Source: Cyanobacteria bacterium FACHB-471 (GTDB lineage Bacteria; Cyanobacteriota; Cyanobacteriia; Elainellales; Elainellaceae). From it: 64,000 nucleotides of DNA. Made by a program: the position numbers and the translations under genes. Position 1 is the stretch's first letter. Every line of letters starts with the position of its first letter. The stretch covers positions 248,001-312,000 of the forward strand of contig JACJOC010000049.1 in the NCBI GenBank assembly GCA_014695345.1. Direction: 5' to 3'. The notes below the pieces were generated by a model. It did no database searches. It was not told where the DNA came from and saw only the letters and a list, made by a program, of their open reading frames with translations. Positions 41,756-50,732 of the stretch are shown piece by piece.

Positions 41756-42745
41756 ATGAATTACTATCTTGGGGCTTTCGATGATGCTGGGGTACCTGTC
41801 CTAATTACTCAGGAAACCCACCAACTCGCACAAGGATTTGCCAAACAGCAACCCACGCAAACCAAAGCCGATCAGGTTTATCTCAATACGCTAGCGGTTT
41901 GCGTGGTGAATAACTACCTCAAAATTTTGGGAGTTTCTGCAAATTTGTCAGGATGCGATAGTTGGAATCCACTGATGCGATCGGTAATCAATACAGCGGA
42001 TCTAAACATTGTTGGGGTGGGGCGGTTAGAGTGTCGTCCGCTCTCACTGGCTGGACTCGAAGACCCTGACCCAGTTTGCCACGTTCCCACTGAGGTGCAG
42101 GAAGATCGAATTGGATATGTTGTGGTGGGCATTGATGACCATCGTCAGGAGGCAACCCTTTTAGGCTTTGTTGATCAGGTTGAGACAGAAGAATTGCCAC
42201 TGCGTCAGTTGCGATCGCTCTCTGAGCTGCCTACTTACCTGCACTCGTTAACTTCACGTCAAGACCCATTACAAGGCGTAACGCGGTTAAGTCAGTGGTT
42301 AGACAACTTAATTGAAGCAGGATGGCGATCGCTGGATGACCTGTTAGGGCTACAACCCGTAGCAGTACAATGGCGCAGTGCAACGCCAGAGGCAGAGGAG
42401 ACATCCGATACATCTGCGATCGCACGAGGTAAAATGTTAAGCTTCAGTGACTTACCCGATGAACAGGTTGCCCTGATCCTGGAGATTACTCCAGAGGCAG
42501 ACTCATCAGAGGCAGACTCATCACATACCGTTACTGTTCGTGTTTGCCCAACAGCCGATCACCCACATCTTCCAGCAACGCTGCGGGTGGTGATTTTAGA
42601 CAATGAAGGTTCAATCATCATGCAGTCTGATGCCCGAGCAGATAACCGACTGATTGAACTGGAATTTAGCGGTGATGTTGGAGATGCGTTTAGTGTCAAA
42701 GTGGAGCTAGCGGATCAAAACAAGGTCGAGTCCTTCGTGATTTGA
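41756..42745 (+). CDS. DUF1822 protein
   Basis: A 329-residue cytoplasmic protein. AQGFAKQQPTQTKADQVYLNTLAVCVVNNYLKILGVSANL...SWNPLMRSV is the DUF1822 signature, and a PxxxWFD-like SQWLDNLIEAGWRSLDDLL follows. The C-terminal part is beta-rich. A 15-bp tandem duplication (42493-42522) repeats the peptide EADSS. It is always beside CHAT/CHASE2 genes in cyanobacteria as far as I know. The function is unknown; it lies 21 bp before the CHAT-CHASE2 gene. Confidence 0.85.
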   Translation: MNYYLGAFDDAGVPVLITQETHQLAQGFAKQQPTQTKADQVYLNTLAVCVVNNYLKILGVSANLSGCDSWNPLMRSVINTADLNIVGVGRLECRPLSLAGLEDPDPVCHVPTEVQEDRIGYVVVGIDDHRQEATLLGFVDQVETEELPLRQLRSLSELPTYLHSLTSRQDPLQGVTRLSQWLDNLIEAGWRSLDDLLGLQPVAVQWRSATPEAEETSDTSAIARGKMLSFSDLPDEQVALILEITPEADSSEADSSHTVTVRVCPTADHPHLPATLRVVILDNEGSIIMQSDARADNRLIELEFSGDVGDAFSVKVELADQNKVESFVI

Positions 42746-42766
42746 GTGAGATAGCAAGGAACCGTC

Positions 42767-45157
42767 ATGAGTAAGCTCGTGGTTCTGAAACTGGATGGTG
42801 ACCTGGAACAGCAAGGATTCCGGATTACGTTGGAGATTGGGCAGGAGGGTCACTATCCCGATATTGCAACGAGTGGAGCGCTTCCGCCCAACCCAGAGTT
42901 AGTTGCCCAACTCGCGCAATGGCAAACTCATTATCATCGTCTATCGGCTCCCTATCGTGCACTTAAACCTCGACAGATCCGCTACGATGGCTCCCTCCAC
43001 CCAATTGAAGCCTGTCTCCAATCGGCAAAGACGCTAGAAAAACACTTGAGATTGTGGTTGCAATCCAATTCGTTTCGAGAAGTTGATAGTCAATTGCGTC
43101 AGGCATTGGTTCAAGAGGAACCGATTCGGATTTTGCTTCGCACCGACAATCAGCAGTTGCATCAGCTTCCCTGGCATGTGTGGGATGTCGTTGAGCAATA
43201 TCCAAAGGCAGAGGTTGCGTTGGGTGCGCCCAAGTTTCGCCGTCCCCTGACTCAACTCACCCGCTCTGCGTCTACAACGAGTGGAGTGAGAATACTGGCT
43301 ATCTTAGGCGATCGCTCTAACATTAATGTCGAAGCTGATCAACAAATGCTGACTGAGCTACCAGGAGCTAACCTGACGTTTTTGGTAGAACCGGCTCGAC
43401 GAGTGCTGCACAACCACCTGTGTGAACAGCCTTGGGACATTCTCTTCTTTGCTGGGCACAGCGAGACTACGGAAGATGGCGAGGGGTGGATCAAGCTCAA
43501 CCCTGACGTGAGTCTGACCATTGAGGAACTGAAGTATGGGGTTAATCGGGCGATCGCCCACGGTTTGCAGTTTGCTATCTTTAACTCCTGCGATGGGTTG
43601 GGCTTAGCCCATGCGCTTGAGGAACTGCAACTGCCCCAAATGATCGTGATGCGGCAGCCTATCCCTGATCCGGTTGCTCAAGACTTTCTCAAGTATTTTT
43701 TGAAAGCCTTTGCTGGAGGGGAGCCATTCTATTTAGCAGAAAGAGAAGCCCGTGAGCGATTACAGAGCTTAGAGGATCAGTTTCCCTGTGCCAGTTGGCT
43801 ACCCGTCATTTATCAGCATCCAGCAGCAATTCCGATGACCTGGCAACAGCTATGTCGGAATGAACCAGAAGAAGAGCAGTCAAAGCTCAAAACTCCAAAC
43901 TCTAAGTTAAAAACACCCCTTTCTACTTCCTTACAGAGACCACTTGGGCTGGTCTGCTTAAGCAGCGTGACAGTTACGGCTCTCGTTATGGGGTTACGGT
44001 GGTTTGGCTGGCTGCAACCGTGGGAATTGCAAAGCTACGATCGCCTGTTGCGGCAGCGCCCGGCTGAGCTGCCTGACTCTCGCATTTTGTTGGTTGGGGC
44101 AGATGAACGAGATTTGCAGCAGTATGGCTTTCCAGTACCCGATGCAGTGTTGGCTCAAGTGATTGAGAAACTAGGACACCATCGTCCAGCAGCAATCGGC
44201 ATTGATATCTATCGCGATCGCCCCGTTCTACCGGGGCATGAATCCTTTGTTGCCGAGTTGCAGTCTAATCCAAATGTCATCCCCGTGTGTACCTGGGGAA
44301 CAGATGAAACCCAGGCGATCGCCCCTCCTCCTGATAGCCCTGTGGAGCAGATTGGTTTTGCAGATTTAGAATTGGATGCAGCTGATGCAGTGGTGCGACG
44401 ACATGTATTGTCGCGATCGCCCAACCCGATTTCGCTTCTATCTCCCTGCACCACACCCTATTCTTTTAGCCTGCAACTGGTGTTTAACTATCTCGATCGA
44501 CAAATCCCAGCGATTCCCCCAACTTTGACAGCAGAACAGGACTGGCAGTTTGACACAACAATCATTCGACGTTTAACCCCTCGCACGGGTGGATATCAAA
44601 ACCTGGATGCGCGCGGCAATCAGATTTTGATCAACTATCGAGCCACCGCCGAAATTGCCCAACAGATTTCGATTACGGCTCTCCTTCAAGATCAAATTGA
44701 CCCCAGTTGGATTCGCGATCGCGTAGTCTTAGTTGGCATAACAGCCGCAAGTGTTCAAGATGATCAGTCCACACCCTATGGCAGAATGCGGGGGTTACAC
44801 ATCCATGCGCATATTGTCAGTCAACTGCTAGACACTATTTTGGGCGACTACTCCAAAGGGGATGCTTCGCATCGTCCTTTAATTCAAGCAATGCCTCAAT
44901 GGGCTGATGCCCTTTGGGTGCTGGGATGGACCCTCGTGGGAGGAGTATTGGTTTGGCATTTGCGGGTTCACCCTACTGGCATTCCCATTTTGTTGAGTTT
45001 GACAATTGGGTTTGGAGTTGCCGTCGGAGTATTATACGGCTCGTGCTGGTTTGCACTGGTTCAGGGGCTTTGGTTGCCACTGATTCCAACCGTTTTAGCG
45101 CTTGGAATAACAGGAGGTGTGATGCTTGTCTTAACGCCAGGTTCTGTCGTGCAGTAG
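42767..45157 (+). CDS. CHAT protease - CHASE2 membrane sensor fusion
   Basis: A 796-residue protein. The N-terminal half is a caspase-like CHAT domain (about 120-355) with the catalytic pair in LFFAGHSET (His231) and IFNSCDGLG (Cys275). A low-complexity linker (about 370-385, SKLKTPNSKLKT) precedes membrane helix 1 (about 395-410), an extracytoplasmic CHASE2 domain (about 415-675) and further membrane helices (about 700-790). The layout predicts a signal sensed outside the membrane controlling a cytoplasmic protease. It lies in one operon with the sigma-like, DUF1822 and DUF928 genes. Confidence 0.88.
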   Translation: MSKLVVLKLDGDLEQQGFRITLEIGQEGHYPDIATSGALPPNPELVAQLAQWQTHYHRLSAPYRALKPRQIRYDGSLHPIEACLQSAKTLEKHLRLWLQSNSFREVDSQLRQALVQEEPIRILLRTDNQQLHQLPWHVWDVVEQYPKAEVALGAPKFRRPLTQLTRSASTTSGVRILAILGDRSNINVEADQQMLTELPGANLTFLVEPARRVLHNHLCEQPWDILFFAGHSETTEDGEGWIKLNPDVSLTIEELKYGVNRAIAHGLQFAIFNSCDGLGLAHALEELQLPQMIVMRQPIPDPVAQDFLKYFLKAFAGGEPFYLAEREARERLQSLEDQFPCASWLPVIYQHPAAIPMTWQQLCRNEPEEEQSKLKTPNSKLKTPLSTSLQRPLGLVCLSSVTVTALVMGLRWFGWLQPWELQSYDRLLRQRPAELPDSRILLVGADERDLQQYGFPVPDAVLAQVIEKLGHHRPAAIGIDIYRDRPVLPGHESFVAELQSNPNVIPVCTWGTDETQAIAPPPDSPVEQIGFADLELDAADAVVRRHVLSRSPNPISLLSPCTTPYSFSLQLVFNYLDRQIPAIPPTLTAEQDWQFDTTIIRRLTPRTGGYQNLDARGNQILINYRATAEIAQQISITALLQDQIDPSWIRDRVVLVGITAASVQDDQSTPYGRMRGLHIHAHIVSQLLDTILGDYSKGDASHRPLIQAMPQWADALWVLGWTLVGGVLVWHLRVHPTGIPILLSLTIGFGVAVGVLYGSCWFALVQGLWLPLIPTVLALGITGGVMLVLTPGSVVQ

Positions 45158-45183
45158 GATTTGTCGAGGTTCATTGAATCCGT

Positions 45184-45933
45184 ATGGTTAATCAATTACT
45201 GATAAAACATTTGAAAATTGGAGTGTTAGTAATTAGCCTGATACTCACTCCAAATGCCGGATGGACTCAAACGAGGCTAGAAGCAGAAACTTCTTACCCA
45301 CACCATGCTGAAGTTAACCCTTCCAGAGTAGCAACGCGCCCCAGACCGCGCCCCATAACAGGTACGCCGGATGGCAGTCGTACCGGAGGAGGAACCCGTC
45401 CTGGGGAATCCGCAAGTCAGTGTAGGCAAACCACTCATCCACCCACCGCTCTTGTGCCCGAAGATGGAAAAGGGGCAACAGCAATGGAGTCTCCAGTGGT
45501 CTGGTTTTACATGCCTTACACGAATCAGGATGTGACTACCGTTGAGTTTTCAGTGCATGATCGCAATGAGACGACCACCCTGTATCGCTCCTCGGTTCAA
45601 GTGGCAGAGGTACCAGGAGTGATGGGAATCACTATTCCGATCGCTTTAGAAATGGAGGAAGCCTATCAGTGGAAATTAATGATTAATTGTGGCTCTGAGA
45701 ACTATGGACACAGAGATTTCGCTCTGGATGGTTGGATTACGCGAACCACTCCTGACCCTGCATTTGAATGGAATGGAGTTTGGTATGACGCACTGACCGA
45801 GTTGGCTACTCGTTATCGCTCTAATCCAGAAGACACTGCTGTTCGTACAGCCTGGATTAACCTTTTAGAACAGGTTGGTTTAGCCGATCTAGCTTTAGAC
45901 ACGGTTGTGGATGCACAATTGCTGTCTAATTAA
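45184..45933 (+). CDS. DUF928 secreted protein
   Basis: A 249-residue protein with an N-terminal signal or anchor (about 8-28) followed by an Arg/Gly/Thr-rich segment and the DUF928 core: PPTALVPEDGKGATAMESPVVWFYMPY ... YQWKLMINCG. The end is helical (VRTAWINLLEQVGLADLALDTV). A usual partner of CHAT genes in cyanobacteria. It starts 26 bp after the CHAT-CHASE2 gene, is probably periplasmic, and its function is unknown. Confidence 0.85.
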   Translation: MVNQLLIKHLKIGVLVISLILTPNAGWTQTRLEAETSYPHHAEVNPSRVATRPRPRPITGTPDGSRTGGGTRPGESASQCRQTTHPPTALVPEDGKGATAMESPVVWFYMPYTNQDVTTVEFSVHDRNETTTLYRSSVQVAEVPGVMGITIPIALEMEEAYQWKLMINCGSENYGHRDFALDGWITRTTPDPAFEWNGVWYDALTELATRYRSNPEDTAVRTAWINLLEQVGLADLALDTVVDAQLLSN

Positions 45934-45965
45934 AGCCCACTCCCTTCCCGATTAAAGATTAGGTG

Positions 45966-46020
45966 CTAAAAGATCAGGGATGCACCCCCGCGACGCGGGG
46001 GTGCATCCCTGATCTTTTAG
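45966..46020. terminator. 27-bp perfect palindrome between convergent genes
   Basis: CTAAAAGATCAGGGATGCAC... (45966-45992) is fully complementary to 45994-46020 with a single-base centre. It lies between the convergent DUF928 and TPR-CHAT genes and should stop transcription from both sides. Confidence 0.85.
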
Positions 46021-46034
46021 TGGGAAAGGAGTAA

Positions 46035-48722
46035 TTAAAGCCAGTTTCCTACCAATACATACGGTGCCCAAATATAGGGAGATCGATAGCCATATTCATT
46101 AAAGAGTGCAAGTTGAGCTTGGTGCAACGCTTCTGCTTTCGTCAGGGTAGACGGCGTGAGACGGTTATAAAACTCTCCCATCAAAATAGCAGTAGAGGAA
46201 TCGCTCACCTGCCACAGCGTAGATACAGTGCTGCGTGCCCCGGCGCGAACGGCAATTCCTGCTAACCCTAACGTTGCTCGTTCATCTCCCTGGGCGGTTT
46301 CACAGGCACTTAACACTAGCAATTCAATGAAGCTGGAGCGGTCTTGCAGGTCAGTGCGTAATAGGTCATTTAAGTCTCGGCTCTTCAGTAACTCGCTATA
46401 AGCCACAATAAAGGTTGCGTCTGGATCAGAGCTAAACTGCCCATGCGTTGCAACGTGAACGATGGAGAAGTCGCCGGAGTCAATTTGCTGTTGCAAGTTT
46501 GTTCTCGTAAATTCCTGATTCAATAGCAACTCGGTTGAAGCCACTGCCTCAATCTGCTGTAGCTCGTTTGTAACGTTTGCGAGGGGGCTAAAGGATTGTC
46601 CTTCGATTTGTCGCGCTTCACTGACCCCGGCTGTCAGCACCTCAAGGGAATTTCCTGAGGGAGGTTGGAGATCAACCAGTTGCAAGCTAGGAGCGATCGC
46701 CACAGCATAGGGTTTCTCAATTAAATAATGCTCTCCATCGTGAAGGACCGACATCGGAATGTTTCGCAGCGCTCCATCCAACACAAATACTAGAGTCTTC
46801 ACCGTATTGGTGGCAGCGAGGTCTGCCTCTAGCGGACGAATGATCCAGTCGTAGACTTGAGTTGCCTTCTCAAGCAACATTTCAGGACGATTCCGAGCAA
46901 CGATACTGGTTCGCAGATCGGTTAGGGTTTGTTCAACCTGATGTTGAGCGATCGCCGTGGTGTAATGCTGTAATGGTTGTCCTGGCAATCGATAGACGAG
47001 TTCTAACCGATCCTCCAGAATGATGGGATAGATGATCGCCGCTGTTGGATCAACGCGACCGATGCTATCGACTAAGGGTTCGGTTCCAAAGGGAGTTGTC
47101 GCTTGCACAACGGTGCAGCGCAAGAAGTTTTCGATCTCTGCCAGCTGTAATGCATCTATCACCTCAATTGCTTGCTTTAGCTCGTCTTGACTCGGTTCAC
47201 GACCCACTTCTGACTGCAATAGCAAACTCACCAAACGCCGATAGACTGGCTCGACGTTGCTGCGAAATGAAAATTGAACGTCGGAATTAATGGTCAACAA
47301 ATCGCTGCGAACAGACTTTAGAGTTTCAAACGCCGCCGTGTAGGCAGCGATCGCTCCAGGGCGATCGCCCTGTTTTTCCAGCAGTCGTCCCATCTGCCAC
47401 TCCCATCGATAGCGGATATCGGGAGCTTGAATCATTTCTGTTTTCAAGAGCGCTTGTTGAGTTACAGCTTGAGCTTCTGACCACTGGCGGGTTAACTCGT
47501 ACAGTTCTCCCAATTGTCCTAATGCAAAAGCTTCTGACCTAGAATCTTGCAGAGTGCGAGCCTGCTGAATGGCAGTTGCTAGCAATTGGGCAAGCTCACT
47601 CCAATCAGGCAAGGAAGGATGGGGCTGTTCTAGCTCTGGTTGAGTAGTTTGCTGCAAGCAATCTGCCTGAGCAGAGTTAAGCTGCTGACGCAGGCAGATC
47701 AAGCTGCGGACTGCATTCAGAGTTGCAAACACAGTAGATCGCCCAGTCGGTAGACGGGTGAGATCAGGTTGAATCTGCAACCACAGTTCGGCAGCATCCG
47801 AAGTTTGCCCAGTTTCTGCCAGCAAGCTGAGTTGATTGAGCCTGGCTTGAATCTGATGAATCGGTAAGGTCGCTCTGCTAGCAGCTTGTTGATAGTGAGC
47901 GATCGCGTCCGTTTGATGCGGTTGTGCTTCATCTGCTTTGCCGATGGCGATCGCGCGATCGCTTAAAGCCCGGTTTGTGTTGCCCAGATCCAGCAAAATA
48001 GAGCTCGTGAGTGAAGGAAGATCGAGAGAAGTGGCGATCGCCAGGCTCTCTTGCAGCAGTTCGTGGGATTGGTTTAAGTAGCCTAAGCGTCGTTGAGCAT
48101 TGCCGAGATACCACAGCCCCGTTGCTACCAAGGATGGCTCTAGAGGCTGTTGCTGCAACACCTCATAAACATTGCCTAGAGTTGCTTCGGCTTGCACACT
48201 CAACCCCAATGCCTGGAGCGCTTCGGCTTGATTAATCGAACTGAGAATCACCCCGCGAATATCGTTGGCTTGCTGATAAGCAAGCGTTGCTTGTCGCCAA
48301 GTGTCTAGAGCGTCATCAAAGCGCCCCCCAGACCAATGCAATCGACCCTGAGTATTCAAGGCTTTTGCAAATACTGCCAAGAATGGTTGAGTAGATGTAT
48401 TGGATTGCTCAGACTGCAATAGGTTAAGACTGGTGGCGATCGCCTCTTCCGCCTCATTCCAGCGTCCTAAATGCTGATACGCCACCGAAAGATTGCTTTG
48501 CACTAGCGCCTGCCCTAGCTCATCATCCTGAGCCGTAAAGCCAGCTAATGCCTGATTCCAGACTTCAACCGCTGTTGCAAATTGCTCTTGGTCATAATAG
48601 TCAACCCCCGTTTGCAAAAGCTGTCGTGCATCAGCAGACAACGCGGGTCGATTAACAACCACCATAATCAGGAGCGTGAGTAAGAAGAATGCAACCAGTC
48701 GGTGATATCGTCGCGTGATCAC
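46035..48722 (-). CDS. TPR-CHAT protease, exported
   Basis: An 895-residue protein. The hydrophobic segment LVAFFLLTLLIMVVVNRPALSA near the N terminus is a signal or anchor. TPR helices fill about 35-500 (ALVQSNLSVAYQHLGRWNEAEEAI and repeats). The C-terminal CHAT domain (about 580-895) has VHVATHGQFSS with the catalytic His and LVLSACETAQGD with the catalytic Cys, plus AGARSTVSTLWQVSD and PYIWAPYVLVGNW. Such proteins are caspase-like peptidases with a TPR regulatory scaffold. It converges on the sigma-DUF1822-CHAT-DUF928 operon and is a usual member of this neighbourhood. Confidence 0.9.
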   Translation of the reverse strand: MITRRYHRLVAFFLLTLLIMVVVNRPALSADARQLLQTGVDYYDQEQFATAVEVWNQALAGFTAQDDELGQALVQSNLSVAYQHLGRWNEAEEAIATSLNLLQSEQSNTSTQPFLAVFAKALNTQGRLHWSGGRFDDALDTWRQATLAYQQANDIRGVILSSINQAEALQALGLSVQAEATLGNVYEVLQQQPLEPSLVATGLWYLGNAQRRLGYLNQSHELLQESLAIATSLDLPSLTSSILLDLGNTNRALSDRAIAIGKADEAQPHQTDAIAHYQQAASRATLPIHQIQARLNQLSLLAETGQTSDAAELWLQIQPDLTRLPTGRSTVFATLNAVRSLICLRQQLNSAQADCLQQTTQPELEQPHPSLPDWSELAQLLATAIQQARTLQDSRSEAFALGQLGELYELTRQWSEAQAVTQQALLKTEMIQAPDIRYRWEWQMGRLLEKQGDRPGAIAAYTAAFETLKSVRSDLLTINSDVQFSFRSNVEPVYRRLVSLLLQSEVGREPSQDELKQAIEVIDALQLAEIENFLRCTVVQATTPFGTEPLVDSIGRVDPTAAIIYPIILEDRLELVYRLPGQPLQHYTTAIAQHQVEQTLTDLRTSIVARNRPEMLLEKATQVYDWIIRPLEADLAATNTVKTLVFVLDGALRNIPMSVLHDGEHYLIEKPYAVAIAPSLQLVDLQPPSGNSLEVLTAGVSEARQIEGQSFSPLANVTNELQQIEAVASTELLLNQEFTRTNLQQQIDSGDFSIVHVATHGQFSSDPDATFIVAYSELLKSRDLNDLLRTDLQDRSSFIELLVLSACETAQGDERATLGLAGIAVRAGARSTVSTLWQVSDSSTAILMGEFYNRLTPSTLTKAEALHQAQLALFNEYGYRSPYIWAPYVLVGNWL

Positions 48723-48849
48723 AGTTCACCTCTCCCGTATTACTTAGGGAATCTGGCAACTCGTTGAAGCTACTAAATTATTGCCGTTCATGGAACGTCT
48801 TTGGGTGATAGGTCAAAGTCTTCTAGAAACGTTTTGAATACCATTGCGC

Positions 48850-48960
48850 CTATTTATCTCGCGCAGACCACACCCCTGATATCAGCATGAATAGTCCCCC
48901 TGCAAAGATGGCGATCGCAAACCCCGCTGAAATTGCGTCCATCCAATGAATTGCTTCCAT
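48850..48960 (-). CDS. 36-residue single-helix membrane protein
   Basis: MEAIHWMDAISAGFAIAIFAGGLFMLISGVWSARDK in one frame (positions 1-36), with one hydrophobic helix at about 8-28. It is preceded by a very strong ribosome site (AGGAGGACATCTA before the ATG at 48960). It resembles the very small subunits of thylakoid complexes, but I cannot assign it to a named one. It stands alone, divergent from the outer-membrane protein gene. Confidence 0.6.
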   Translation of the reverse strand: MEAIHWMDAISAGFAIAIFAGGLFMLISGVWSARDK

Positions 48961-49786
48961 TAGATGTCCTCCTGATGATTCATCAACAAACAATTAATGC
49001 ATCCTAGCTCAGTTCAAGGTAACTATACTGCGTTGACCTAACTCCTACACATCGAGTCTTGGAAAGACTTTAAACGGTTCACCTCAGTTGGGGCGATCGC
49101 CTGATTCGGCTAGGTAAAAAGCAAGTCATTTGTCTGCTGCTTTGACCTGGGTGTAGCCATAAAGCTCTGCTAAGAGAGTGTTCTCGGCATTACTAGCGCC
49201 TGAAAGCATTTGGAAATAATTGCTCCATTGTACGATTCTTCTATTTTTGAAAGAGTTAGAGATTTACAGAGAAAAAAGATTTGTATTTTTCATAAAAATG
49301 TATTTGAAAGTTGCAACTAAACATTAGCTGAGGACGTAAAAGATTATGTTTTGTTCCCAAGCTATTAAAACCCTGTTTGGATTAAAGAGTGGACTTATCC
49401 TACTTTCAAATCACTGAATCGATTAAATAACTTCTTAAATAATTTCTATATATCTCGAACAAGATATTACTGACTTCGTTGCATTTTTTGAAACAAATTA
49501 TGTGTGACAGTTAGAAAACAGACCATCACAACATCCTGTTCATTTTCCTAGGATTTAAAACAAGAATATATCCAGAGCAAAGTTGCTGTAAGCCCCACAA
49601 GTCTAATCTCAAAGCTACCACTGCATATTGAATCCATTGCAAGACGAGGCTTTTAGATTTATACGGCACTTTGTAATATCTCAAATTCAGGTGGCGAAAA
49701 AGTTGAGTTTTCTGGAACTATTACGTCGATTCTAACGACGCAACATCTCAAAAAGAACAGCAAAGAAACTGCTGAAGGGAACGAAC
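48961..49786. other. Intergenic region, AT-rich
   Basis: 826 bp without a supported gene, strongly AT-rich from about 49230 to 49760. It should hold the promoter and a long leader of the outer-membrane protein gene. No further structure is evident. Confidence 0.55.
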
Positions 49787-50317
49787 ATGAAACTCTCATT
49801 GAAATCTATTGCAACTTTTTCTGCATTATCTGCACTAGCAATTTCTCCAATTTTCCTCTCTGCTAATCCTGCTTCTGCTCAACCTGCTGGAATGGATGGA
49901 ACCTACGTCGGTGGTGGTATCTCCGCAGGTGTCCTAGATGGTGGAAGCGATGAAGAGGGCTCCACATTTGGAGGCAACATTCAGGGACGTTTTGCTGTAC
50001 CAAATGCGCCTGTTTCTTTACGCGGTGCGGTTCTATTTAGTGATGACACCAGTGCGATCATGCCAATCGTTTCTTACGATGTGCCTATCACAAATAACGC
50101 TAACGTTTACGCCGGAGCAGGCTATTCCTTTGTTGAGCAAGACGGTCAAGAAACCCCTCTTGGCAACCAGGATTCTGTCGTCTTGACTACAGGTGTTGAG
50201 GCTGAGGTCGTCCGAAATGTGGTGCTGTACGGCGACGCAAAGCTAGGTCTAGATGCTTATCAAGATAGCTCTAACCCAGCGCTCAGCTTCCAGTTTGGTG
50301 CTGGCTACCGATTCTAA
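49787..50317 (+). CDS. Outer-membrane beta-barrel protein
   Basis: A 176-residue exported protein. The signal peptide is clear (MKLSLKSIATFSALSALAIS, cleavage near ASAQ-PAG). The mature part shows alternating beta-strands with turns rich in Gly, Asp and Asn (GTYVGGGISAGVL, ANVYAGAGYSFVEQ, LSFQFGAGYRF) and ends in Phe, the usual C-terminal residue of barrels. It is small, about eight strands, OmpA/OmpX-like. A factor-independent terminator follows at 50411. Confidence 0.78.
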   Translation: MKLSLKSIATFSALSALAISPIFLSANPASAQPAGMDGTYVGGGISAGVLDGGSDEEGSTFGGNIQGRFAVPNAPVSLRGAVLFSDDTSAIMPIVSYDVPITNNANVYAGAGYSFVEQDGQETPLGNQDSVVLTTGVEAEVVRNVVLYGDAKLGLDAYQDSSNPALSFQFGAGYRF

Positions 50318-50410
50318 GAATGCAACCCTTGAGGGTATAACTTCCAGGGTGCAACTACAACTAAGGGTGTAGCTCCGAATCTAGTGAATCCTTTGAGTTA
50401 GGGAAAGGAC

Positions 50411-50443
50411 GGGGAGAGAATTTAGTTCTCTCCCCATTTTTTT
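50411..50443 (+). terminator. Intrinsic terminator of the barrel gene
   Basis: GGGGAGAGAA pairs with TTCTCTCCCC around TTTAG, followed by ATTTTTTT. Confidence 0.9.
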
Positions 50444-50492
50444 AAGGATTGCGGATTGAGTCACCTGAGTTATACCAATTCCAAAAATTAGG

Positions 50493-50538
50493 GCTACAGA
50501 TAGAAGGGCACCCCATGGGGTGCCCTTCTATCTGTAGC
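50493..50538. repeat. 46-bp perfect palindrome
   Basis: GCTACAGATAGAAGGGCACC... is self-complementary over 23 bp each side with no loop (centre CCCCATGGGG). It lies between two genes on the same strand, after an ordinary terminator, so it is not needed as one. It belongs with the similar palindromes at 45966 and 60283. Confidence 0.85.
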
Positions 50539-50665
50539 CTCTTTAGCCTCTTTTTAGAGAGACGCTATAAGTTGTCTTAACTGGTGTGACAACAGCAGCG
50601 TCTTCATAATTTGAAATTCTTTCTAACAATGGGAAAGGCTGATGTGAGAAGATGCGATGCTAAGA

Positions 50666-50706
50666 TCGGAGGGGTGGATTCACCTTTATTCCGACCGGGA
50701 AACCGG
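50666..50706 (+). promoter_or_regulatory. Structured leader before sulfite reductase
   Basis: TCGGA (50666-50670) pairs with TCCGA (50690-50694) enclosing GGTG/CACC. Directly after comes CCGG-GAAA-CCGG, a GNRA-capped hairpin. It ends 26 bases before the sir ATG. It could be a translation-control element or riboswitch-like leader; I do not recognise the class. Confidence 0.45.
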
Positions 50707-50732
50707 AAATCAGTATCCTTTAGATCTTTGCA

